From Tuctoria greenei (taxonomy: Eukaryota; Streptophyta; Magnoliopsida; Poales; Poaceae), in contig JAYESD010000003.1 of assembly GCA_036927565.1 (NCBI GenBank), positions 81,451,311 to 81,515,310 on the forward strand: a DNA stretch of 64,000 bases, in the 5' to 3' direction. Below the pieces are notes generated by a model. It worked only from the letters and a program-made list of their open reading frames with translations. It was not told the DNA's origin and did no database searches. Positions 54,964 through 64,000 of this stretch are shown here, in pieces (the first letter of the stretch is position 1; each line of letters opens with the position of its first letter). A program made the position numbers and the translations under genes.

Positions 54964-57900
54964 CTAGACCCTATGGAAGAACTGGGCGACCTTCTGAGCA
55001 ACCTCCGACACGTTGGCTCGGGCGGCTTCACCTTCTCCTTCGACGGGACCTTCAAGCACCGGGTCCAGAGAGAATTGGGGATTCCGGCTGGTGTAGCATG
55101 TCAGCACATACTCTGCGACGTTCTTCGCTAGGGATTGCCCCTCATCCTCCAACTGGTCCGCGATGACATCGCCCACCTTGGAGAGTTTGCTACCCGCTGA
55201 GCTCAACGCTTGCAATGCCAGGTTCGGCTCCGGCTCTGGATCATCCGGACGCACGGGACTGAAGCCCATCGGTGTCAGCGCGTCGTTGGCTTTGCTCAGG
55301 AACTCCCAAACCTGTAGGGAGTCCGCCGTCCTCAAACCCTTCAGTTCTTCTAAGGATCTTTTGGCCACCGCCAGTTTAGAATTCTCACGAGCAAGGCGCT
55401 CAACCTCTGGCATTTTGCTAAATCTTTTCAGCAACCTGCTTCTCGAGTTTGCCGAGCTCCTCCTCCCAGAGGTAAATCTTGTTCCGGCGGTCGACCAGGT
55501 CCTTCTCCCGGCCCCTAACTTTCTTCTCCCTGGTAGTGAGGGAACACTCTTGCTGGTAGAGTTCCTGCCCTCGCACCCAGGCCTTCTCCTCCTCCTCAAG
55601 GCAACGCTCCTCCCATTTCTTGGTGCGTTCCTCGAGACCCTTGTCAACCAGAGCCACCTTTTCGGCGAGCTCCTCCTTCCTCCTCAAGACGTCATCCCGC
55701 AGCTCTAGGAGTTGTTGCTCTTCATCTTCGAGCCTTTTCTCCCTCTCCTCAAGTGCCTCCCGGTGTTTAATGAGAGTAGTGTTAATGGCTTCAAGTCTTT
55801 CTTGGCGTTCATCAGCCGCACTATTAGCTGCCTTGGTCTGCTCATAAATGGCCCAAGATTGAGCGTCGAGGGCGCGATTCAAGCTCTCCCTGTCATCCAA
55901 TAATTTTCCCCAGTACTCCAGGCGGACCTTCTCCTGCTTGATCCATTCCTTGTCGTCTGCCAGCCTCGACTGCGCCAGCTTGGTCTCAAAGTAGAGCCGG
56001 TTACGCCACCGCCTAAGGGATTGGCGCTCCTCTTCAAGAGCCTTGTTGTCGTGGTAGAATGCTAGCTGAACTTGAAGTAGGCTGGAGCAAGCGTTGTCAA
56101 TGGACAACGACAGGGGAATGGGTTCTGGACCTGCTGGGGTCTCCTCCGCTGGTTCCAGCGGGTTCTCGCTTACAAAAATTGGGTCCCACTCCACAAGAGT
56201 GGTCCCCTGAGCCTCCATGGCACTAGGGCCGTCCTCCGGGATAGCCTCTGTCGCTGCCGAGGAGGGTCCCGCAGAAGAAGTTCCAACCTCCGGAAGTGGT
56301 TCCGAAGGCCCTGCCGCCAGGTCTTCATTTGCCCCCTCAGGCAGGGGGCCAGCGACTTCATCTGGGCATCCCGGCCAAGCAGCAGGCACCTCTGCCATCA
56401 TCCCTTCCGGAGCAGGGACCATTTCAGGCTCCGGCCTGGGCTCCTCCTCCGCTGGTGGCTCGGGTGTTGACACCTCGACCACCATGGGTTCAGGTGCTGA
56501 TACCTCCACAACAACCGGCCCTGAGGCCGGAGCTTCAATCTCAACCGGCTCAAGCACCAGAAGGTCTTCAACTACAATTGGCACTGAGGTCGGAGCTTCG
56601 AAAGTAGCCGGCTCAATCGCCAGAGCTTCCTCCACATCCGGCTCGCTTGCTGGGACGTCAATAACCTCCGGCTCAACAGTCGGGGTTTCGACAATTTCTG
56701 GCTCTGGGCCGGAATTATTGCTTCCTCCGGCTCAACGGACGAAGCTTCCATCACCTCAGCACCAAGACCCGGGGCTTCAACCTCCGAAGCAAGTGCCGCT
56801 GGAGCATCTTCTCTCCCGTGGTCCGGCGCTACCACGGGAGACTCGGGGGATGAGTCGAGGTCCATGACCATGACAGCTAGCGCCGGAGCTGCCGTAGCTT
56901 CAGCCACCACATGGGGTGGCACCAGGACAGGAGCAGAAGCTTCCGCCCTCACAGCTTCAGCTGCTGTTGCTGAGGGTGGAGCCTCACTCCTCTTCTTGGG
57001 AACGCTGCAGATGATGAATGAAGAAACTTAAAAAACAGTTACAACGATAAAACAACTGTCTGAGGTAAAGATTAAAAATTACCTCGGGAAGCTTCCGCAC
57101 CAGCTTGCGCGGAACCTCTTTCCCGGGCGTTCTGGGCTAACCATAGCCGCCGCTGGCGTGGAAGCTCCGGAAGGCCCCCCGGAACTCATTGCAGCCACGG
57201 GCATTTCCTTAGTCAAGGCCCTCCTCGACCGGGAAGGACCTCCGAACCTAGAAGCCTCAACTGGCCCTGGTGATGGAGTTGCATGCCCGGAGCTAGCACC
57301 CCGAGAAGACGCCGCTGCGGGTACAGTCGACGCAGTTCTAGAAGACCTCCCCCTCCAGGGAGAAGGAGCTGATGCAGAGGTTGCAGCCTGACGGACCTTC
57401 CATCAGCATGCTGCAGCTTCCTCTTTTGGCTCAAGGGTTCGTCTGCCGGCTCCTTGCCCTTGCTGATGACTTCGATCCTTGGCTTCGGGGCAGGGTTGGA
57501 GCCACCTTCGGAAGCCCCAGGGATCACCACCCTGGAGGTCGATCTTCTCTCGACGACACCAAGGTCGTCAAGAACCGGCATCGTCCATCGGAGCTCCCTG
57601 TTGAACTCTACTTCCACGTTCAGAGGGAGAAAGGCTGATGGTAGGGTCAATTCATCACCCGCGACGTTGATGCCATGCTAGAACTTCTTGAGATGAAACT
57701 CCAAGGTTCCCCCCACCATGTTGGACTTTAGCCCGGTCTCGACCCGGTCGTCGTCCATCACGCAGTTGAGGGCCCAAGCGAGTTTTTCTCTCCTCTTCAG
57801 CGGTGCCCACCTGTTGACCAGGAAATTGCAAAATATCACCTGAGGAGTTAATCCTCCCTCCATGCAATGGCGTATCCTGGTCAGAGCAGGGTTGAAGGCA

Positions 57901-58508
57901 TCTGACAGCACGGGAGCTTCACTCCAGACTGCAGTGTTGATGTTGGGGAGGCCTACGGGCAGCTCCATCTTCTCGTGCTCCTCCACCCGGATGACTATCT
58001 AGTCCTTCTTCCAATCATCCCACTTTCCAGAGGGAAACGTCTGGAGGTACTTGAATGGGCACTTCTTGCGCTTCACGAAGTAGTAGAAGCCAAGGTACTC
58101 ATTACTCCTACCGGTGGTATGGACGGTGAAGAAGGTCCGGAAAAGTTCAATGCAGGGGGGGATGCCCACCCACATTTCACAGAAGTGGACGAAGATAGAC
58201 ACAAGAAGAATGGAGTGGGGGCCAAGGTGGTACAGCTGCAGGCCATAAAAGTCTAGTAGCATCAAGAAAAAGTAGGAAAAAGGTGGGATCAACCCCACCA
58301 TGGCGTACGAAGTGAAGTACACCATCTCACTGGCGTGCTCCTTCTCGAACGGTAGCTCTCCCCCGACACGGACCAGGCGGTTGAAGAAGTTCGGGGACCA
58401 TCCCATGAGGGCCCGGACCATCTTCAGATCACCTTCGGACTTCAAGCGGCTCTCGCGGAGACCCAACTCCATCGCGGCATAGCGAGGCAAGAGAGGAAAA
58501 GCAAACAC
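54964..58508 (-). pseudogene. Antisense gene of the Tat-like element (gypsy-type transposase-like domain plus coiled coil), broken
   Basis: On the minus strand, from an ATG at 58508, the first segment holds the 'putative gypsy-type transposon' (Transposase_28-like) domain: LPPFSYFF-like text as GLIPPFSYFFLMLLDFYGL, then LHLGPHS-like wording and FVHFCEMWVGIPPCIELF. A second segment (57986-57213) continues with MEGGLTPQVIFCNFLVNRW. A Pro/Glu-rich, low-complexity section (56952-56170) follows, then a long coiled coil (about 56100-55420, with runs such as ERQERLEAINTTLIKHREAL), then a C-terminal part to 54964. At least three frameshifts and several stops separate these. Antisense genes near the 3' end are known in large grass gypsy elements; their role is unknown. 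Confidence 0.75.
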
Positions 58509-58979
58509 AAGTTAGGAGTTTGAGCGCAAGATCAGATGAGAGGCGTAAAGAACCCCAGACGGTGCGCGCTTTCCTTCTTAAGTAAGCCGTCGCAACACTT
58601 GGATAGAAACCACAAGGAAGTCGAAGATACTACTCAAAAATTCCACCCAGCCAATGACAAGAGGGCCCGGGACCACCCCGACGATCAAGTCGAGGTTCTT
58701 ACCCAGGCAAACGGTTGTCATCATGAGGCGGGAAGCTCGAAGGCGGCAGCCTGACAAGGCGCGCGGAACCGATACGATTTTTGTATCGGGAACCGGCGAC
58801 CTTCAATTGCGTGAGATCCGCACGCCAAAGATCTCATTTGCCACACACAGGATATGCCACATGGCGAGGATTTAACTCCAAACTATCGCCAACGGCACAT
58901 CCAAAGACCTTTGAAGTTCAAAATTCGAAGGATGGACCCACCTCCGGCGGAACGACCTCACCCAAGGGATCTTCCCCAG

Positions 58980-58999
58980 AGGTGGGCCCAGGGGGCCAC
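58980..58999 (+). other. Tat-like polypurine tract
   Basis: AGGTGGGCCCAGGGGGCCAC immediately precedes the 3' LTR. Its reverse complement is seen at 62179 next to the reverse copy. Confidence 0.75.
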
Positions 59000-59855
59000 T
59001 GTCTGTACCCTGGGAACCGTACACCCCTTGAGATTAAAAATATCTCAAGGGAATGTCATCTACTCTATTTGAAGACCTTCGGAGGCCCACATGTCAGACA
59101 TAACCGGACCCGCTTCTCCAACATGGTTAGTCCTAGGGTCGCCACGTGTACTATCAAACCGGAGCTACCACCCACAAGGGGGAAGCTCCGGGCTATGTAC
59201 CGAAATGGCACCCCCGGACCTAACCCCAGACCGAGGGAAGCTCCAAAACTGACACGTGTCAGGTGGCACCGGACCTATCTGTTCCCCACAGTGAGCTCCA
59301 GCGCTGCCACGTGTCCAACCATCGGATCTTCAGCCTCTAACCTCCGGAAGACTCCACAACGGCTCTGGGTCTTCAAAGGGGAATCAAGGACTTCAAGACC
59401 CGATTAAGTGTCATTAATACTATATTAATGACACATGATCGGATGACCTTAATTACCAGTAACGGTGCTGTCAAAGCCCGTAACTCGGTTATTAAGGGTA
59501 ATTTAGCGCATCAAATGTGTATCAATATTAGTAACCGCCAGGGCCACATGTCGGGCCAGGCTAACTTGTAACGGCCTGCCCTTGTACTATAAAAGGACAG
59601 GCCGATGATACAGGGGGGACCCGACGCGCTCACTCTACACTCTCAACTGACATTGAGTTCATACATCCAATACAACACCAACACACCCCGTGGAGTAGGG
59701 TATTACGCTCAGGCAGCCCGAACCATGTAAATCTTCGTGTCTCTTATGTCACTTAACACTTCAGCTTCTTGAATCTCCGCGCACCCACACCGAACCTCAA
59801 ACTCCTCTAACACTTTAGTAGTGTCGGGAGATCTGCCGGATCAAAACCATCGACA
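59000..59855 (+). repeat. Tat-like element 3' LTR
   Basis: An 856-bp LTR, partner of 46818-47670, TATA box TATAAAAG at 59588-59595. Differences from the 5' LTR are mostly transitions (about 40 by eye). Confidence 0.92.
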
Positions 59856-59860
59856 GCACC

Positions 59861-61297
59861 TATAGCCAAGAGGCCGTATAGGATGCCTCCTGTGGAATTA
59901 GCGGGGCTCAAGAAGCAAATTCAAGAGCAACTAGAGAAGGGTTTCATTCGGCCCAGCTCTTCACCTTGGGGAGCGCCCGTTCGATTTGTGGACAAGAAGG
60001 ATGGAACACAATGGATGTGTGTGGATTACCGAGCTCTCAACGAGGTGACCATCAAGAACAAGTACACCTTGCCCCGCATAGAAGACTTGTTTGATCAGAT
60101 GAAGTGTGCTTGTGTCTTCTCTAAGATTGATTTGAGGTCGGGATACTTTCAAATGAAGATTAGACTATCGGATATACCCAAGACAGCTTTTAGGACACGG
60201 TATGGATCTTATGAGTACACCGTGATGTCCTTTGGACTAACAATTGCGCCTGCCTACTTTATGTACCTCATGAATAAGGTCTTCATGGAGTACTTGGATA
60301 AGTTCGTTGTGGTGTTCATTGATGACATTATGATCTACTCAAAGGATGAGAAGGAACATGTGGAACACTTGAGGCTTACATTGCAGAAATTGAGGAAGCA
60401 TCAATTGTATGCCAAGTTCAACAAGTGCCAGTTTTGGTTGAGAGAAGTATCGTTTTTGGGTCATATCATCTCAGGAGGAGGAGTATCGGTTGACCCAGGA
60501 AAAGTGAGGGACGTGTTGAATTGGGAACCCCCGCAGAACGTAAAGGAAATAAGGAGTTTCCTTGGGATGGCTGGATATTACCATAGGTATATCAAGGACT
60601 TTTCCAAGATAGCCAAGCCAATGACGGTGTTGCTAATGAAGGGGAAGGCTTTACAATGGACTCAAGCTTGTCAAGAGAGTTTTGAGGAGTTAAAGAAAAG
60701 GTTAACAACAGCCCTATTCTTAGTTTTGCCGGATCTGATCAAGAGTTTTGATATTTATTGTGATGCATCGAGACAGGGACTCAGATGCGTGCTTGTGCAA
60801 GAAGGTCAAGTGGTTGCATATGCATCGAGACAATTGATGAAACATGAGCAGAATTACCCAACACATGATTTAGAACTAGCAGCCGGGGTACATGCGTTGA
60901 AGATTTGGAGACACTACATCCTTGGACATAGGTGTGAAATTTATGCGGATCATAAGAGTCTCAAGTACATATTCACGCAAACGGATCTTAATTTTAGGCA
61001 ACAAAGATGGTTGGAGCTCATCAAAGATTATGATGTGGGGATCAACTATCATCCAAGAAAGGCCAATGTAGTGGCCGATGCCTTGAGTCGGAAAGGAGAA
61101 AGTAATCAACTCACTGTTCGAGAATTGCCATCCGAGTTATGCAAGGAGTTTGAACGGTTGAATCTTGGATTTTTGAATGGGATGGGAATGATGGAGTTAA
61201 ATCGAACCATGGAGCAAGAAATTCGAGAAGCACAAACCACAGATAAGGAGATCAAGGAAATTCAGGAATGGACCGAAGAAGGGAGAGAATTCAGATT
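59861..61297 (+). pseudogene. G2 reverse transcriptase and RNase H, continuation after the nested element
   Basis: It picks up the pol frame directly after the 5-bp duplication GCACC (59856-59860). RT runs from MPPVELAGLKKQIQEQLEKG through DYRALNEVTIKNKYTLPRI to the catalytic VVFIDDIMIYS box and the FLGHIISGGG block. RNase H has IYCDAS, HDLELAA, YADHKSL and VVADALSR, so D-E-D-D are all present. The frame then enters the linker before the H2C2 integrase and is cut at 61298 by a reverse Tat-like LTR. The frame itself is open across about 470 codons; the Asn in the usual FGLTNAP is Ile here. Integrase is beyond the window. Confidence 0.9.
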
Positions 61298-62178
61298 TGT
61301 TGGTGTTTGGATCCGGCAGACCTCCCGACACTACCTTTGGCAGATCAAGGAGTTATAGTTCGGTAATGGGCGCGCAGTGATTCAAGAAGGTGAAAGACAC
61401 GTGTACACAGGGATTTATGTGGTTCGGGCCGCCTGAGCGTAATACCCTACTCCACAGGGTGTGTTGGTGATGTATTAAGCTTGTGAGTCTAGAAGAAGCT
61501 CTAGAAGAAGAAGCTCATCTAGATCAGGGTGTTCAGCAGTGGTCTGGAACCGTCCCTTGTGTATCGTCGACCAGTCCTTTTATAGTACAAGGACTGGTCG
61601 TTACAACATTAGCCTGGCCCGACGGGTGGCCCCGATGGTTACACATGCTTGATACACAATAAATGGAGTTAATTACCCTTAATAGCCTGGTAATGGGCCT
61701 TAATAGTGCCATTAACAGTATTAAGGACCATCCGATCATGTTTCATTAATATGGAATTAATGACACATAATCGGGCCTTGAAGCTTTTGATTGATCCTTG
61801 AAGGTCCGGAGCCGTTGGGAGGTCCACCGGCCTGATAATTGAAGTTGAAGGTCCGGCGGTTGCCACGTGGCTGCTCTGGAGCTCACCGTCGTGGACGGGT
61901 AGGTCCGGTGCTGTTGGACACGTGTCATTACCGAAGCTTCCCTCTGTCTGGGGTTAGGTCCGGGGGTGCCATATTGGTATTCTGACCGGAGCTTCCCAAG
62001 TGTGGGTGATAGCTCCGGTCTTGTGATACACGTGGCGGCCCTGGGACTAACCATGTCGGGGAAGCAGGTCCGGCTATGCCTGACATGTGGGGCCTTCGGA
62101 GGTCTTCAAATCTGGTATATGGATTTTCCTTGTGATCTTTGCAATTCCAAGGGGTATCCCGTACGGAGGGTACCGACA
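61298..62178 (-). repeat. Reverse Tat-like LTR (3' LTR of a second element)
   Basis: 881 bp bounded by TGTTGG (61298) and CCGACA (62178). Its reverse complement matches the 59000 LTR (for example CACCAACACACCC.GTGGAG and GGGTATTACGCTCAGGC). A minus-strand TATA box is at 61578-61584. The next bases to the right, GTGGCCCCCTGG, are the reverse of the polypurine tract, so internal DNA lies to the right. It breaks the G2 pol. Confidence 0.87.
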
Positions 62179-62701
62179 GTGGCCCCCTGGACTCACCTCT
62201 GCTGGAGACCTTTTGTATGAAGTCATTTCGCCGAAGGTTGGTCCATTCTTTGGTTTCTGAACCGTGTCTTCAAGGGTCTTTGGTTGTGCCGTTGGCGGTA
62301 GTTCACAGTTAAAGTTCTGCCGCGTGGCTTATCTTGGAGGCGGCAGGTGAGATCTCATCATGCGGATCTCACGCAATTGAAGGTCGCCAGTTCACGATAT
62401 GAAAATCGTATCAGTTCCGCGCGCCCTGTCAGGCCACCGACTTCGGGTTTCCTGCCTTTCATGATGACAACTGTTCGCCTGGGATAAGAACCTCGGCTTG
62501 GTTGTCGTGGTGGCCCCGGGCTGCCTTGTCATTGGCGGGGTGAAATCTTTGACTGGTGTCGTCGGCTCCTCTGTGGTTTCCATCCAGGTGTTGCGGGGGC
62601 TTACTTAAGAAGGAAAGCACACACCATTTTGGGTTCTTTACGCCTTTCAATCGATCTTGTGCTCAAACCTTCCAATCTTTTGCTTGCCTTTCCTCTCTTG
62701 C
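62179..62701 (-). other. Internal end of the reverse Tat-like element
   Basis: The segment is the reverse counterpart of 58500-58999 (for example the GTCGTGGTGGCCCCGGG region and the AAGAAGGAAAGC leader), the area between the antisense gene start and the polypurine tract. It is cut at 62702 by a family X LTR; the rest is off-window. Confidence 0.75.
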
Positions 62702-64000
62702 TGTAGGATCGAAGAGCACGTGAAAAGCTACCAGAGGGTGGGGGTGAATGGTAGATTTAAAAATCTTACGCAGCGGAAACAATAAAACCCTAATCCCTTC
62801 GGTAGAAAAACAATCTGTTAAAGAAATCGTGTATGAGACTAATCTAAACGTGTTTCACCGTGACAAAAGTGATATATATCAGAGAGAATCAAGTCACGAA
62901 GACAACACAAAAAGAATTACTCAAATCCGTCGAGAACTCAAGTTATGATCAAAAGATCAAACACTGGTCAATCTGACCTACCCGAGAAAAACAGTTTCTG
63001 GAGTGCTGCAAAGAAACTCGTGTAGATCAAAAACCACAAATCCAATGACCGTGAAATTTTGACAGATGATAGATAATCAAGTTGTGAAGACAACCCAAAA
63101 AGAATCACGTCAATTGGATCTGTAGAACTCGAGTTATGATAAAACCACCGACGAAAGGTAGTGCTGTCCAGAAACTCGACGAGTAAAACTTGTCTGGAAC
63201 AAGTCGGACGAACAAGGCACAAAAGTTCCTTCGAACTACGAATTTTATTCAATAGAACACAAGAGGAATAGCCCCAAAAGTCGTCTACCACGATATTTGG
63301 CCTTCCCTTGCTTATATAACCAGCCCTTAGGCCATCCCAATCTCAACTAGGACTCCAATCCTAATCCAATCACAATCCTAACTTTCCATAACTGCTCAAG
63401 ATTCTTCTATACACAGATAGAAGCAATCTTAAGACTTCCAAACACCTTAGGAACGTATCCCACATTCCTAAACAACTCAAATTCGTGATACACATGAAAT
63501 CCTAACATAACCAACTCGATACTTCCCATACCGAGCCATAACCGACTCTACCGCAGCCAAAGTCTTCAACCGATACGATCTGATCCTTCCGATCAGATCT
63601 TCCTTCCATAATCCGTCTCTAGAAGCATATTGCCATGTCATTCACCGCATCCATACGTGCGAACACCTTCCTTCGACCTTCATATGCACTGCCCTTGATT
63701 CAATCATCCTGCGCGACCTCCTGACCCGCTCAACCACAGTTCCTCCCGAACTTGGTTGTTGGAACCTCATCTCCTCCTGAGACTAGTCCAATGGATCCTG
63801 TCACCAGCCATGAATTGAACTCAAGCAACACCTGCACATGAACAAACAACCAATCCATACAAGCCCAAGTCCTCGACTTGACTCACGTTAGTTCCGAACA
63901 CAACATCTTACATGAGAACCTCACATAAGCATGTTGCAAAACCACATTAGAAACGATATCAGCCGTATCATCCAAAACGCACCAAAAACTTAGCAAATGA
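62702..64000 (-). repeat. Family X LTR, minus orientation, running off the window
   Basis: It starts TGTAGGATCGAAGAGCACG like 17999 and stays alignable with 17999-18619, 35283-35687 and 38171-38390, which shows what the other copy looked like before it was interrupted. A minus-strand TATA box is at 63312-63318. The LTR's other end is not reached. Confidence 0.85.

Larger units (their letters stand above)
46818..59855 (+). mobile_element. Complete Tat-like Ty3/gypsy element, 13.0 kb
   Basis: Two LTRs (853 and 856 bp, about 5% different by eye) begin TGTC.GTACCCTGGG and end CGACA. A perfect 5-bp duplication GCACC flanks the element (46813-46817, 59856-59860). Inside, in order: primer-binding site, gag, protease, RT, RNase H, a second RNase H, integrase, a structured non-coding segment, a long antisense gene, a polypurine tract. 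Dual RNase H, large size and an antisense gene near the 3' end fit the Tat group of plant gypsy elements. It inserted into the G2 pol gene. All its genes contain frameshifts or stops. Confidence 0.92.

Noticed and set aside
55163..56867. Long plus-strand frames (181 and 216 codons)
   Set aside because: They are complements of the antisense coiled-coil gene; their Ser/Leu-rich text is the mirror of Glu/Lys-rich heptads.
58781..59407. 208-codon plus frame, and a similar 94-codon frame at 46937-47221
   Set aside because: Both overlap the Tat-like LTRs and are similar only because the LTRs are duplicates.

Overview
The window looks like intergenic heterochromatin from a large plant genome. It is most likely a grass (Poaceae): it holds Sirevirus-type Ty1/copia elements, Tekay/Del-like and Tat-like Ty3/gypsy elements, and a CACTA element end with a CACTACAGGAAACAC terminus, all typical of grass genomes. 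I find no intact host gene, tRNA, rRNA, CRISPR array or prokaryotic feature. Nearly everything can be read as transposable elements inserted into one another. The only host-derived coding sequence I recognise is two short captured fragments: a GDSL esterase N-terminus and a Rab GTPase exon.

Layout. 1-295 is the end of a CACTA transposon. It interrupts the 3' end of a gypsy element (G1) whose 3' LTR is 645-3721. 3722-7312 is old, poorly classifiable LTR-like sequence. 7313-9414 is the 3' part of a Sirevirus on the minus strand (LTR plus envelope-like remnant). 9415-12991 is another gypsy-type LTR region carrying an insertion with the GDSL fragment. 12992-13844 is part of the LTR of a family I call X. 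13845-17998 is the 5' half of a plus-strand copia element (C1). A minus-strand family X element enters C1 at 17999. Its 3' LTR spans 17999-38824 because it was split by a gypsy solo LTR (18620-35278) and by a Pack-type DNA transposon (35691-38167). The solo LTR is itself split by a complete Sirevirus (19387-31748) and a further LTR (33138-34726). The X pol remnant lies at 39765-41936 and is cut by a reverse gypsy LTR (from 41937). A plus-strand gypsy element (G2, from 42165) sits inside that reverse LTR. The G2 pol is split by a complete 13-kb Tat-like element (46818-59855, perfect 5-bp duplication GCACC) and by a reverse Tat-like LTR (61298-62178). The latter's interior is cut by yet another X LTR (62702 to the window end).

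State of the genes. Every element is broken by frameshifts, stops or insertions, so none looks autonomous. The best preserved frames are the Sirevirus gag (726 codons), the G2 gag (376 codons) and the G2 RT/RNase H (about 470 codons). Several Sirevirus pol stops are consistent with C-to-T changes, as expected for methylated, silenced DNA. By eye the two Sirevirus LTRs differ by about 2% and the two Tat-like LTRs by about 5%, so the insertions came at different times.

Most interesting signals: short palindrome arrays of the same consensus (CGGAC-AT-GTCCG type) in LTRs of both a gypsy and a Sirevirus family; a serial hairpin array with polypurine cores in the Tat-like element; its long antisense gene; and the two host gene captures. 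I see no convincing new biochemical system beyond these.
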